A DNA stretch of 64,000 nt from Nitratireductor luteus (GTDB taxonomy: Bacteria > Pseudomonadota > Alphaproteobacteria > Rhizobiales > Rhizobiaceae): positions 1 through 64,000 of the forward strand of contig NZ_JAOANW010000002.1 of NCBI RefSeq assembly GCF_026162365.1, given 5' to 3'. The notes below the pieces were generated by a model. It saw nothing but the letters and a program-made list of their open reading frames with translations. It ran no database searches and was not told where the DNA came from. Position 1 is the first letter of the stretch. Each line of letters begins with the position of its first letter. Shown in pieces: positions 8,349 through 16,719 of this stretch. The translations under genes were made by a program, and so were the position numbers.

Positions 8349-8412
8349 CGTGCGTCCATTCGGCGCACCAAGGGCGCTCTATCTTGTTGTTTTTTTCGCA
8401 TTATGCGGACGT
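8349..8412. repeat. Dispersed repeat, family A second module
   Basis: This contains a GGGCGCTCTATCTT block, a T-rich run and ATGCGGACGTC. The same order (GCGCTCTATCT, TTTTCCCGC, ATGCGGACGTC) recurs at 58882-58937. It abuts copy 1 of family A, so the gap 8241-8923 is a composite repeat followed by sequence with no recognisable gene. Confidence 0.6.
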
Positions 8413-8923
8413 CAGGCGATTTCACCTGGCTGCAAAATGCTATGGAGCGCGCGTCCAGCGACGTTACGCGTGGGCGGAATTATCGCCGTTTTCGCGCCGT
8501 GCGCAGGCCGGTCCCGGTCCACGCATATAGTGGCGTTCGGGATGATAGCGCGGCAGGAAAGCCTCCTGCATAGCATTGACGCATCGCACAATAAGCTTGA
8601 CCAAACCCATGGTCCCCGTGTCCTTGTCCTTCGCACCCTCCACCTTCTCACCCTAGCAACGCAGGGGTGAATGCTCTGTGAACGGCATCACATATCGCAG
8701 TGCAAAAAACACCCGTCCGTGGCGGAAAATGGGAATAATCCGGGCATCGCCGCGGCGAGCGGACGACTTTCCTGCGACTGTGGCCGAAACAGCACAGCGC
8801 CGGGCGCAAAAAATTCTCGAGAGAGGCATTTTCCCAGGGAACAGTAACCCGTTCCGCCGGTTGGGCGAAAACAGGCGGGGAGAGCCCTTTCCGCCGCACA
8901 ATGCCCAACAACGAGGTGAAGTC
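8413..8923. other. Gap without recognisable gene upstream of the YciE/YciF-like gene
   Basis: About 510 bp. Reading frames present have no family features. The segment probably holds the leader and promoter of the gene at 8924. I see no clear RNA gene. Confidence 0.5.
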
Positions 8924-9430
8924 ATGGGACTCTTTTCCAAAGACATCAAAACCATGGACGATCTGTTCGTCCACACGCTGCGTGACATCTACTATGCCGA
9001 AAAGCAGATCCTCAAGGCGCTGCCGAAGATGATCGACAAGGCGACGTCCACCGAGTTGAAGAACGGTTTCGAGAAGCACCGGAAGGAAACCGAAGACCAT
9101 ATCTCAAATGTGGAAGAGGTCTTCCGCATGCACGGGACCGAAGCCAAGGGCGTCGACTGCCCGGCCATCGACGGCATCATCCAGGAGGCCGAAGAAGTGG
9201 CAGGCGAGGTCGAGGACAAGCAGGTGCTGGACGCCGCGCTCATCGCCGCCGCACAGGCAGTGGAACACTACGAGATGACCCGCTACGGAACGTTGATCAC
9301 GTGGGCGCAGCAACTGGGTCGGAACGACTGCGCCGACGTGCTGAAGCGCAATCTGACTCAGGAAAAGGCAACAGACGAGAAGCTGACCCAACTCGCCAAG
9401 AACCGTATCAACGTCGCAGCAGCCGAGTAA
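8924..9430 (+). CDS. YciE/YciF ferroxidase family protein (DUF892)
   Basis: 168-residue four-helix bundle of the ferritin-like superfamily. The start at 8924 is set by the motif MGLFSKDIKTMDDLFVHTL and a GAGGTGAAG ribosome site; an in-frame extension back to 8678 lacks family similarity. Carboxylate and histidine positions fit a diiron centre: YYAEKQ near residues 21-26, ETEDHI near 53-58, and AVEHYEMTRY near 111-120. Homologues are stress-induced, often by osmotic or general stress. Iron handling in this organism is an inference. The next gene converges on it across a GC-rich hairpin. Confidence 0.92.
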   Translation: MGLFSKDIKTMDDLFVHTLRDIYYAEKQILKALPKMIDKATSTELKNGFEKHRKETEDHISNVEEVFRMHGTEAKGVDCPAIDGIIQEAEEVAGEVEDKQVLDAALIAAAQAVEHYEMTRYGTLITWAQQLGRNDCADVLKRNLTQEKATDEKLTQLAKNRINVAAAE

Positions 9431-9451
9431 CAGACTCCCATGCCGTTGACA

Positions 9452-9478
9452 CCGCCCGCCGGCTCCGGCCGCGGGCGG
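9452..9478. terminator. GC-rich hairpin between convergent genes
   Basis: CCGCCCGC (9452-9459) pairs with GCGGGCGG (9471-9478). The hairpin is centred between the end of the YciE/YciF-like gene and the end of the ArsR-like gene on the other strand. No T run follows, so it is a weak bidirectional terminator candidate. Confidence 0.45.
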
Positions 9479-9481
9479 GTA

Positions 9482-10165
9482 TCATTCCTTCCGCACCATC
9501 TCATCGAACGCCCGGCGGCCGGGCGGCGTGAACCGGAGCACGCGGCTGCCGGCCTCGCGACGCACCCAATGGAGCGCGACCATGCGCTCGAGCATCGCCG
9601 CGCCTAGCGAACCCGCCAGATGTGTGCGTCGCACGCTCCAGTCGAGACAGGTGCGGCAGAGCGGCCGGCGGCCTTTCCGGAGCGCCGGGAGTTCTATCCC
9701 GAATTCCGCGAAATAGCGTTCGCCATCGGCGGTGAGCTCGATCTTCTCACCCATCGTCGCGAGGTATCCGCGCCGCACGAAACCATCGAACATGGCGACA
9801 CCGTACTCGCCCGCGAGGTGGTCGTAGCAGATCCGCGCTTCCCGCATCGCCCCGTCGCGGGGGCCGGGCAGCACGCGCTTCGGCCCGAAGATCGCCGCAA
9901 CGCCCATGATGCTTTCCAGCATCGAAGCAACGCGGCTGTCCGTCAGCCGGTAGTAGCGATGACGGCCCTGGCGGGTTACCGCGATGAGACCGCCTTCCGT
10001 CAACTTCGACAAATGTGAGCTGGCGGTGGGCAGGCCGACGCCTGCCTCCATAGCGAGCTCGCTCGCCGTGAGCGCTGCTCCGCCCATCAGTGCCGCAAGC
10101 ATGTTGGCGCGCGCCGGATCGCCGACGAGGCTGCCGATCTGCGCGAGATCCGTTCCTGCCTTCAT
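9482..10165 (-). CDS. ArsR-type winged-helix transcriptional regulator (long form)
   Basis: 227 residues, about twice the size of a minimal ArsR protein. The N-terminal winged helix is at about residues 5-85 (GDPARANMLAALMGG, then LPTASSHLSKLTEGGLI and the wing RQGRHRYYRL). The remaining 140 residues form a C-terminal region with three cysteines (about positions 107, 167 and 171), including RRPLCRTCLDW. A CxxC-like pair could bind metal or respond to redox, but this is not established. It is divergent from the DUF1127 gene at 10234, a possible target. Close relatives in rhizobia are annotated only as HTH regulators. Confidence 0.85.
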   Translation of the reverse strand: MKAGTDLAQIGSLVGDPARANMLAALMGGAALTASELAMEAGVGLPTASSHLSKLTEGGLIAVTRQGRHRYYRLTDSRVASMLESIMGVAAIFGPKRVLPGPRDGAMREARICYDHLAGEYGVAMFDGFVRRGYLATMGEKIELTADGERYFAEFGIELPALRKGRRPLCRTCLDWSVRRTHLAGSLGAAMLERMVALHWVRREAGSRVLRFTPPGRRAFDEMVRKE

Positions 10166-10233
10166 GGTTTGACCATAATCGAACTATCTTCGTTCCACCA
10201 GGGCTATGTTGCTGCACCAGAAGGAGAACGGCG

Positions 10234-10452
10234 ATGCAGCACACGGCCCGCAACCCAATTTTGGCACTTCCCGCGCGCCTTCGGGTCGGTGCGGTGCGCG
10301 TCGTCGCGTGCTTGACCCGCATGGCCGACCGGCGGCGACAGCGCCTGCACCTGGCCGAGCTGGACGACCACCAGCTGGCCGATATCGGCCTGACGCGATG
10401 CGACGTCGAGCGCGAATGCGCCAAGCCGTTCTGGCGCACGGACGACCGATGA
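10234..10452 (+). CDS. DUF1127 (YjiS-like) small protein
   Basis: 72-residue arginine-rich protein. The DUF1127 core is at about residues 40-62 (LAELDDHQLADIGLTRCDVE), preceded by the basic stretch RMADRRRQR. The start at 10234 follows AAGGAG. Short DUF1127 proteins in alphaproteobacteria have been linked to RNA binding and to phosphate and carbon control, but the family is heterogeneous. It lies divergently from the ArsR-like gene with under 70 bp between starts, so the regulator may control it. It converges on mmcB. Confidence 0.85.
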   Translation: MQHTARNPILALPARLRVGAVRVVACLTRMADRRRQRLHLAELDDHQLADIGLTRCDVERECAKPFWRTDDR

Positions 10453-10502
10453 TAGATGCCCGGATTCGCCAGATGCTTCGATGCAGAACGAAGTGTCGGC
10501 GC

Positions 10503-11000
10503 TCACGTCTCGTCGTCGAAGGCAGGGATGGATACGCCGGCAAGCTCCGCCGCCGTCAGCCGGGCAGCGCTGGCGCGGGCGAAACGGAGCATCATCGCCT
10601 TTCGGGTCGCCGCGGCCAGCCGGTGCTCCGGCGCCTCGCGCAGAACCTCGGCGCCATAGCCGTCCGACAGGATGAACCCGCATTCGGAGGGGAATATTTC
10701 CTGTGGCACCTCGGGGTGCGAGGCAAAGAACAGGCGGTCGGAATGAAAACGGTATTCCGGCCATTTGCGATCGACCCGAAAATCCTCGATCGACGATTTG
10801 ATCTCAATGATCCAGATATCGCCCTTGCGGGTGAGCGCCACGAGGTCGGCGCGGCGGCCGGTGGCGAGCGTCAGCTCCGGCATCACTACGGCGCCCATCT
10901 CCAGGAGAAGGCGCTGCACGCCGCGGCGGATGACGAGAGCCCGCTCGGACTGGCGACCGTCGGCCAGCGGGTTGATGGGGATGGGCGACACAATCGGCAT
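10503..11000 (-). CDS. MmcB family DNA repair protein
   Basis: 165-residue protein matching the MmcB family (formerly DUF1052), a PD-(D/E)XK-fold protein found in alphaproteobacteria and connected with the LexA-controlled damage response in Caulobacter. The core nuclease-like motif is visible as RRADLVAL followed by IWIIEIKSS at about residues 49-72 (D, then E-x-K). Downstream segments RVDRKWPEYRFHSDRLFFA and FPSECGFILSDGYGAE are conserved in the family. It stands between the DUF1127 gene and the CueR gene. No LexA box was identified upstream. Confidence 0.9.
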   Translation of the reverse strand: MPIVSPIPINPLADGRQSERALVIRRGVQRLLLEMGAVVMPELTLATGRRADLVALTRKGDIWIIEIKSSIEDFRVDRKWPEYRFHSDRLFFASHPEVPQEIFPSECGFILSDGYGAEVLREAPEHRLAAATRKAMMLRFARASAARLTAAELAGVSIPAFDDET

Positions 11001-11069
11001 GGGACGATCTTGCCAGTATCCGCCCCATCAGGGAAGCGGGAGCGAACTCACTGCTGACAGTCCGTCACG

Positions 11070-11465
11070 TCAAACGGCAGGCGCAGCGGCCATGTCATCC
11101 AGGATCGGGCATTCGGGCCGGTCGTCTCCGTGACAGGCCGCGATGAGATGGAGCAGAGTGGCGCGCATGGATTCCAGCTCGCGTATCTTGGCCTCGACAG
11201 CCTCGACATGGGTAACGGCGATCTTCCGCACGTCATGGCTCGCGCGTGACCTGTCGGTGTAGAGAGCCAGGAGCTGGCGGCAATCGTCTATGGCAAAGCC
11301 GAGACTGCGCGCGCGCCTGAGAAAAGCGAGACGGTGCATGTCCTCGGGCGAGTACCGCCGATAGCCGTTCCCGGCGCGGTCTGGCCTGACGAGGCCGATA
11401 TCCTCGTAATAGCGAATCGTCTTGGCCGAGAGCCCGGAACGGGCGGCGACGTCTCCTACGTTCAT
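11070..11465 (-). CDS. cueR: Cu(I)-responsive MerR-family regulator
   Basis: 131 residues. The N-terminal MerR helix-turn-helix (MNVGDVAARSGLSAKTIRYYEDIGLV) is followed by the dimerisation helix. The C-terminal loop ACHGDDRPECPI (about residues 109-120) has the two cysteines that bind Cu(I) in CueR/HmrR proteins, and the conserved serine that marks monovalent sensing lies near residue 77. It would activate copper efflux ATPase or chaperone genes. No copper gene lies in this window, so its targets are elsewhere. Rhizobial copies are often named hmrR. Confidence 0.92.
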   Translation of the reverse strand: MNVGDVAARSGLSAKTIRYYEDIGLVRPDRAGNGYRRYSPEDMHRLAFLRRARSLGFAIDDCRQLLALYTDRSRASHDVRKIAVTHVEAVEAKIRELESMRATLLHLIAACHGDDRPECPILDDMAAAPAV

Positions 11466-11674
11466 GTTTGAACTCCCTTCAGGCCGGCTTGCTTGTTAAT
11501 TGGTGCCGGTGTTGCCAATATGCCATAGGTTGCAGCCAAGAACTTACCCCAACATAAGCCAACGCAAAGACGACTTGGCAAAACGTTAACGCTCACTTTA
11601 AGAGTATTGGCGAAAATGTGGCCGATTCCAGAGTCGCTTCAGCAACTCGAGCGGCCGGGGGACAGGAAATTCTC

Positions 11675-12298
11675 ATGAACTTGAAGCCATTTCTCATTGC
11701 AGCAGCCCTGGGACTTTCCGCCGCGCTGGCGGGCTGTGCCAGCATGGGTCCCGCGCGCATTTTCTCGTCGGACTACGGAGCGGTGAAGGATGCGGGCTAC
11801 CAGCTCCCCTCCATCCCGATCTCCCAGGTGCCCCGGCAGTATCACCGCCAGATCGTCCCCTTCGAGACCAAGGAGAAGCCGGGGACCATCATCGTAGATA
11901 CGCGCGAGAAGTTTCTCTATTTCGTAATGGAAGATGGCAAGGCCATGCGCTACGGCATTGGCGTCGGGCGCGAGGGCTTCGAGTGGGCGGGCACCGCACG
12001 CATCGCCATGAAGCGTGAATGGCCGACATGGACGCCGCCCCGGGCAATGATCGGCCGCCAGCCGGAACTTGCCAAATGGGCCCAGGGCATGCCGCCCGGT
12101 ATTTCCAACCCGCTCGGCGCGCGCGCGCTCTATCTTTTCAACAAGGGCGGGGATACGGGCTACCGTCTGCATGGGACGCCGGAATGGAAATCCATCGGCC
12201 GGGCCATGTCTTCCGGATGCATACGCCTGATCAACCAGGATATAATTGATCTTTACAATCGGGCAGAAGTTGGTGCAAAAGTAATCGTGAAGCGGTAA
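11675..12298 (+). CDS. L,D-transpeptidase, lipoprotein (YkuD domain)
   Basis: 207 residues. The start at 11675 gives a lipoprotein signal peptide with lipobox LAGC (Cys at residue 23). The YkuD domain follows (about 70-206): GTIIVDTREKFLYFV opens it and the catalytic motif HGTPEW...SSGCIRL closes it, with the nucleophilic cysteine near residue 186. Such enzymes make 3-3 peptidoglycan crosslinks or attach proteins to peptidoglycan. The lipid anchor places it in the periplasm on a membrane. The gene stands alone, divergent from cueR, and ends at a clear intrinsic terminator. Confidence 0.93.
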   Translation: MNLKPFLIAAALGLSAALAGCASMGPARIFSSDYGAVKDAGYQLPSIPISQVPRQYHRQIVPFETKEKPGTIIVDTREKFLYFVMEDGKAMRYGIGVGREGFEWAGTARIAMKREWPTWTPPRAMIGRQPELAKWAQGMPPGISNPLGARALYLFNKGGDTGYRLHGTPEWKSIGRAMSSGCIRLINQDIIDLYNRAEVGAKVIVKR

Positions 12299-12346
12299 GA
12301 ACCGTCTCGGTAACACTGGCGGGCCTTCGCACGGGCTGCCAAGAAT

Positions 12347-12377
12347 AAACCGGACCTGAAAAGGTCCGGTTTCTTTT
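12347..12377 (+). terminator. Intrinsic terminator of the L,D-transpeptidase gene
   Basis: A perfect 11-bp stem, AAACCGGACCT (12347-12357) with AGGTCCGGTTT (12362-12372), has a GAAA tetraloop and is followed by TTCTTTTT-type residues. This is the cleanest rho-independent terminator in the window. Confidence 0.93.
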
Positions 12378-12438
12378 TATCTGCATTCAAGACCGGGCGG
12401 CCGGGCCGAATGGGATGCGGCCCATCAACAGACCGGAC

Positions 12439-13008
12439 TCAAGCGACCTGCTCGACCTCGCGCACTTCCGGCACGAAATGATGCAGCAGGTTCTGGATGC
12501 CGTGCTTGAGCGTGGCGGTCGAGGACGGGCAGCCGGCGCAGGCGCCCTTCATGTGCAGGAACACGATTCCCTTTTCATAACCGCGGAAGGTGATGTCGCC
12601 GCCATCCTGGGCGACGGCCGGGCGCACGCGCGTTTCCAGAAGCTCCTTGATGGTGGCGACAATCTCCTCGTCGGCCGTGTCGTAGAACTCCTCGCCATCG
12701 GCTTTCGACGAGCTGGTCTCGGTGCCCGACATGACCGGCTGGCCGGACATGAAATGCTCCATGATCGTGCCGAGAATCGCCGGCTTCAGGTGCTGCCAGT
12801 CGCCGTCCGCCTTGGTAACGGTGACAAAATCATAGCCGAAGAAAACGCCGGTGACGCCGGGAACGTCGAAAAGGCGACCGGCGAGCGGCGACGAAGCGCG
12901 GGCCTGCTCGGCATCGCGGAAGTCGGCGGTGCCCGCCTCCATGACCACCCGCCCAGGCAAAAACTTGAGCGTGGCGGGATTGGGGGTAGCTTCGGTCTGG
13001 ATAAACAT
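12439..13008 (-). CDS. NifU-like Fe-S cluster scaffold/carrier (NFU)
   Basis: 189 residues. The start at 13008 is set by the conserved N-terminus MFIQTEATPNPATLKFLPG. The N-terminal Nfu_N domain (about 1-90) is followed by the NifU C-terminal domain with the CAGCPSS motif near residues 155-161, whose two cysteines bind a [4Fe-4S] cluster across a dimer. It delivers clusters to client enzymes. It is the last gene of a minus-strand group trpS-usp-nfu, an order I recall as common in Rhizobiales. Confidence 0.95.
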   Translation of the reverse strand: MFIQTEATPNPATLKFLPGRVVMEAGTADFRDAEQARASSPLAGRLFDVPGVTGVFFGYDFVTVTKADGDWQHLKPAILGTIMEHFMSGQPVMSGTETSSSKADGEEFYDTADEEIVATIKELLETRVRPAVAQDGGDITFRGYEKGIVFLHMKGACAGCPSSTATLKHGIQNLLHHFVPEVREVEQVA

Positions 13009-13100
13009 GGGCGGCGCTCCGCATCGCACTTCTTTGGAATAATTCTAAAATAGGCCGAATGACCGGCCAGTTCAAGCGGCATATGGGCACGGTGTCTTCA

Positions 13101-13592
13101 CTATGCCAGGCTTTCGATTTCCTCGTCCGTGAGGCTATGCGGCACAACGGTTACCGGAATGGGGAAAGCGGCACCCTTGCCGGCGATGGAGGAGACCAGC
13201 GGGCCCGGCCCTTCCTTCGCGTTGCCGGCCGCCAGCACCAGAATGGCGATGTCCTGGTCCTCTTCGATGAGCTTGTGTATTTCCTCGGCCGGCGTTCCTT
13301 CCCGAACCACAAGTTCGGGCTCGATGCCAACGCTTTCGCGGATCTTGGCGGCATGGCCGTCCAGCGTGGCATTGGCCGTTTCCATGGCCTCCTCGCGCAT
13401 GATCTGCTCGACGCCCAGCCAGTGCTGGAAGTCGCCGGGCTCGATCACGAAAAGAAGTGCCACAGCGCCGCCGGTGGATCGTGCCCGGCGCGCCGCATAG
13501 GCGACCGAGCGTTCGCACTCCGGCGTATCGTCCACGATCGCAAGAAACTTGCGGCGGTGGCCCGCTTCCCTACTCAGGCGTTTTGAGACCAT
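13101..13592 (-). CDS. Universal stress protein (UspA family)
   Basis: 163 residues with a single Usp domain. The N-terminal strand KFLAIVDDTPEC is followed by the later strand IAILVLAAG and a nucleotide-loop-like region (AGNAKEGPGPLVSSI). The canonical G2xG9xGS/T loop is imperfect, so ATP binding is uncertain. It sits between nfu and trpS on the same strand, consistent with the known rhizobial order. The role in stress endurance is assigned by family only. Confidence 0.9.
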   Translation of the reverse strand: MVSKRLSREAGHRRKFLAIVDDTPECERSVAYAARRARSTGGAVALLFVIEPGDFQHWLGVEQIMREEAMETANATLDGHAAKIRESVGIEPELVVREGTPAEEIHKLIEEDQDIAILVLAAGNAKEGPGPLVSSIAGKGAAFPIPVTVVPHSLTDEEIESLA

Positions 13593-13675
13593 TCACATGC
13601 CCTGTTCAGCCGGCAGGCCGCGCCCACCCCGGAGGCGCAATCTGCCATCGGCGCACCTTCGCCGCAAGCCTGCCA

Positions 13676-14743
13676 TCAGTCGGTGAGGAAACCGATGACC
13701 TCGCGCACCTTCTTCATCGTCGCCTCCGCGCGCGCGCCGGCGCGTTCGCCACCATCGCGCAGAACGCCATCGACATAGCCGGGATCGGCGGTGATGCGGC
13801 GCATTTCGGCGCTGATTGGCGCCAGCTTCTCGACGGCCAGTTCAGCGAGCGCCGGCTTGAATACCGAGAATTGCTGGCCCGCGAAATTGTCGATCACTTC
13901 CTGGCGTGTCTTGCCGGCGAGTGCGGCGTAAATCCCCACCAGGTTTTCGGCCTCGGGGCGTCCTGCGAGCCCGTCGATGTCGCCCGGCAGCGGTTCGGGA
14001 TCGGTCTTGGCCTTCCTGATCTTTTTGGCGATGGCGTCCGCATCGTCGGCGAGGTTGATGCGCGAAAGGTCCGACGGGTCGGATTTGGACATTTTCTTGG
14101 AGCCGTCGCGAAGGCTCATTACGCGCGGCGCCGGGCCTTCGATCAGCGGTTCGGTGAGTGGAAAGAAGCCCGAAACACGCTCCTCACCCACTTCCATTTC
14201 GACGCCGTAGCCGAGATCTGCGATGCGGTCGGAAAAATCGTTATTGAACTTCTGCGCGATGTCGCGGGCAAGCTCCAGATGCTGCTTCTGGTCGTCGCCG
14301 ACCGGTACATGGGTCGCGCGATACACGAGAATGTCGGAGGCCATGAGGCTCGGATAGGCGAGCAGGCCCAGCGAGGCATTCTCGCGGTCCTTGCCGGCCT
14401 TGTCCTTGAACTGCGTCATGCGGTTCATCCAGCCGATGCGGGCGACGCAATTGAAGATCCAGGCAAGCTCGGCGTGCTGGGGCACGCGGCTCTGGTTGAA
14501 GATAATGTTCTTCTTCGGGTCGAGGCCGGAGGCCAGATAGGCGGCGGCGATGGCGCGCGTCTGGTCGGCCAGGTCCTCATGAACAAGCTGGGCGGTGATC
14601 GAATGCATGTCCACCACGCAGTAGATGCAATCGTAGCTGTCCTGCAGCGCGACGAATTTCTGGAGCGCGCCCAGATAGTTGCCGAGATGGAGATTACCCG
14701 TCGGCTGCATGCCGGAAAAGACGAGTTGGCTGAATTCGCTCAT
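13676..14743 (-). CDS. trpS: Tryptophan--tRNA ligase
   Basis: Class I aminoacyl-tRNA synthetase of 355 residues that charges tRNA(Trp). The ATG at 14743 opens the typical [17 protein letters not shown] segment with the HIGH-type motif (GNLHLGN, about residues 16-22). The KMSKS motif ([10 protein letters not shown]) is near residues 216-225. The size fits bacterial TrpS. It heads the minus-strand trpS-usp-nfu group and is preceded by a dispersed repeat (14855-14960). Confidence 0.97.
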   Translation of the reverse strand: MSEFSQLVFSGMQPTGNLHLGNYLGALQKFVALQDSYDCIYCVVDMHSITAQLVHEDLADQTRAIAAAYLASGLDPKKNIIFNQSRVPQHAELAWIFNCVARIGWMNRMTQFKDKAGKDRENASLGLLAYPSLMASDILVYRATHVPVGDDQKQHLELARDIAQKFNNDFSDRIADLGYGVEMEVGEERVSGFFPLTEPLIEGPAPRVMSLRDGSKKMSKSDPSDLSRINLADDADAIAKKIRKAKTDPEPLPGDIDGLAGRPEAENLVGIYAALAGKTRQEVIDNFAGQQFSVFKPALAELAVEKLAPISAEMRRITADPGYVDGVLRDGGERAGARAEATMKKVREVIGFLTD

Positions 14744-14854
14744 GGACCGTTCCTGAAAAACCTTGAGGCGCGCGATATGCGTGAAGGCTTATGGACGAGG
14801 GCCCGGGCAGGATCAAGCCCAGGGCGATCGGGTGAAACCGCTTGCCCCTCTCCT

Positions 14855-14960
14855 TTCTTGCCCCTCAAATGCCGGGCGGGCGCATCCGCGCCCTTGGCTT
14901 GCGGCGCACGATCGCCGGCCCCGGTCGGCCTTTCCATTTTTGCTGCGCAACAACGGAAGT
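14855..14960. repeat. Dispersed repeat, family C copy 1
   Basis: About 106 bp. Its core, GCGGGCGCATCCGCGCCC followed by TTGGCTTGCGG, is identical to the copy at 50680-50790 over about 31 bp and is close to the copy at 20831-20985. It ends with CATTTTTGCTGCGCAA. It lies between the acyltransferase end and the trpS start. Confidence 0.85.
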
Positions 14961-14988
14961 CGTCCCTGCCCTTCGCCCGCCTATAGGG

Positions 14989-16182
14989 CTATCTGCGGGC
15001 GGGCAGGGCTTGCCGCGTGGAGGCTGCCTTCGGCCGGGCTGCGGGCGGGTTGAGGCCGACCAGAAGAGCCAGCCGGCCGGGCGCCAGTTCGGCGACCATG
15101 GCGAAGAGCAGCGAGAAGCCGGCGGTTGCCGCAAACACGGCGGCAAAACTCACCCACGCGCCTGCGCCCCACGGCAGGACGTAATAGAGCGCGGCCACGA
15201 TCACCGTTTGATGGACCATGTAGAGCGGAAAGACCTTCTGGTTGAGCCAGCCGACGGCAGCGCTCTTGCGGTTGAGATGATGGGCGGCAAAGCCCACCAA
15301 AGTGAGGATCATCGACCATGCGAGCGCAAAAAGCGCGGTCTTGTAGAGCAGCGTCCGGTTGTTTTCGTCGCCTATGATGGGGCTGGAATTCCACGAGAAC
15401 ACATACAGGAAAAGGGCCAGATCAAAGGCGATGGCGGCGCTCAGAAGCCGCTTCTCGACAATGCCCGTGATCAACGCCTTGTGATGGCGCGCCATGAGAA
15501 AGCCGAGGCCGAACCAGCTTGCCCAGACGGCGAACCAGGCGCCGTCATTGTAGAGCGCGTTCGTCTGGCGCGGGAAGAACGGCGTGAAGATGACGTTGAG
15601 GACGAGCGGCAGCAGGAAGAAGAGGTAGATCCAGCCGGTTCCGGCGACCCGCTCGAACCATGCCATCACCGGCCGCGCCATGCGCGACTGGACCAGATGG
15701 AAGACGGGATAGCAGATAAGGCACATGACGAGCAGATAGGCGACGAACCACATATGCGCCCAGGTGAAATTGCCCTCCGGGTATTTTCCTTCGGTGAAAT
15801 AGCGCGTGACCCAGAAAGTGAGGAAAGAACCCTCATACCCGGCCTCATACATGCGCTCGTACCAGACCTGCGGAACGATGACGACGCACATGGCGAAGAT
15901 GAGCGGCGGGAACAGGCGGATGAAGCGCTGTTTCAGGAAATAAGGTCCGCTTTCACGCCGGAAGAGGAACCATGTTCCCATGCCGGAAACGAAAAACAGG
16001 AGCGCCAGCCGCCATGCGCGCGGGAACATCATGGCCTGTTCGAGCAAATAGCTCGTCTGCGGCGCATCGATGAGCCAATCCATACCGGGGAAGAAGGCGA
16101 CCGACGCGTGATAGGCGATCAGCAGCAGAAAGGCGCCCACACGCAGGGCATCGACATAATATAGTCGTTCCTGGCCCGCCAT
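14989..16182 (-). CDS. Acyltransferase 3 family membrane protein
   Basis: 397-residue integral membrane protein with about ten predicted helices. The N-terminal motif YYVDALRVGAFLLLIAYHAS holds the catalytic-type histidine of acyltransferase family 3 (about residue 25), and FFVSGMGTWF follows in the second helix pair. Family members O-acylate sugars in cell-surface glycans, LPS or membrane-derived glucans (OpgC-like). The acceptor is unknown because no glycan locus surrounds it. GGGGTGAAAA precedes the ATG at 16182. The gene is monocistronic on the minus strand. Confidence 0.87.
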   Translation of the reverse strand: MAGQERLYYVDALRVGAFLLLIAYHASVAFFPGMDWLIDAPQTSYLLEQAMMFPRAWRLALLFFVSGMGTWFLFRRESGPYFLKQRFIRLFPPLIFAMCVVIVPQVWYERMYEAGYEGSFLTFWVTRYFTEGKYPEGNFTWAHMWFVAYLLVMCLICYPVFHLVQSRMARPVMAWFERVAGTGWIYLFFLLPLVLNVIFTPFFPRQTNALYNDGAWFAVWASWFGLGFLMARHHKALITGIVEKRLLSAAIAFDLALFLYVFSWNSSPIIGDENNRTLLYKTALFALAWSMILTLVGFAAHHLNRKSAAVGWLNQKVFPLYMVHQTVIVAALYYVLPWGAGAWVSFAAVFAATAGFSLLFAMVAELAPGRLALLVGLNPPAARPKAASTRQALPARR

Positions 16183-16313
16183 TTTTCACCCCGTGCCCAT
16201 AACGCACCGGCCCGGGATAAAGATTCCGGGCGGCACGATGTACAAAGACCGGGGCGCCACCTGCCGATACCAGCAGGCAATGCCACAGCCGCGAGGGGCG
16301 GTGCTAGCACGAC

Positions 16314-16352
16314 CGACGTTCCCGTCCCGTTAACAACGGGACGGGAACGTCG
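16314..16352 (-). terminator. Perfect 18-bp hairpin after the hsp20-DUF1150 operon
   Basis: Arms at 16314-16331 and 16335-16352 are perfectly complementary with a 3-nt loop. The hairpin lies 18 bp past the DUF1150 stop codon on the minus strand. No T run follows, so it may be a transcript-stabilising or factor-assisted end rather than a textbook terminator. Confidence 0.7.
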
Positions 16353-16370
16353 ATATGTTCCGGAATTGCC

Positions 16371-16637
16371 TTAGTGCAGGCTCACCGGCTGGAGATCGTT
16401 TTGGAAGGCGCCGGCCAGCGCCGCATCGCGGGCGTCGGCAAGGAGGATGGGCTGGCCGTTGGCGGCGAAAAGCGCCCACAGCTTGGTGCCGGGAGCCAGC
16501 TCCGGCATTTCGGGCATTCCGGGGAACTTGCCGCGAAGGTCGGCGGCGTCCATCTCGCGCATATAGGCCACAGCGCCCTCGCCCAAATGAGCCAATTGCT
16601 GTTGCGTAACGGTAATCTTGTGTTCGTTCTCAGTCAT
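16371..16637 (-). CDS. DUF1150 family protein
   Basis: 88 residues with the DUF1150 pattern: QQLAHLGEGAVAYMREM (about residues 13-29), then LAPGTKLWALFAANGQPI (about 48-65). The ATG at 16637 follows GGAGGCTGAA. It lies 82 bp after hsp20 on the same strand, an arrangement repeated in Rhizobiales. The family has no proven function; the context points to heat-shock co-expression. The end is marked by the 18-bp hairpin. Confidence 0.9.
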   Translation of the reverse strand: MTENEHKITVTQQQLAHLGEGAVAYMREMDAADLRGKFPGMPEMPELAPGTKLWALFAANGQPILLADARDAALAGAFQNDLQPVSLH

Positions 16638-16719
16638 TTCAGCCTCCTATCCGGCGAGCTGTCTGTTAGACCAACCCGCCATAGAGCCATTGGGTTCCGG
16701 TGGTAGAGACGTCGAGGCG

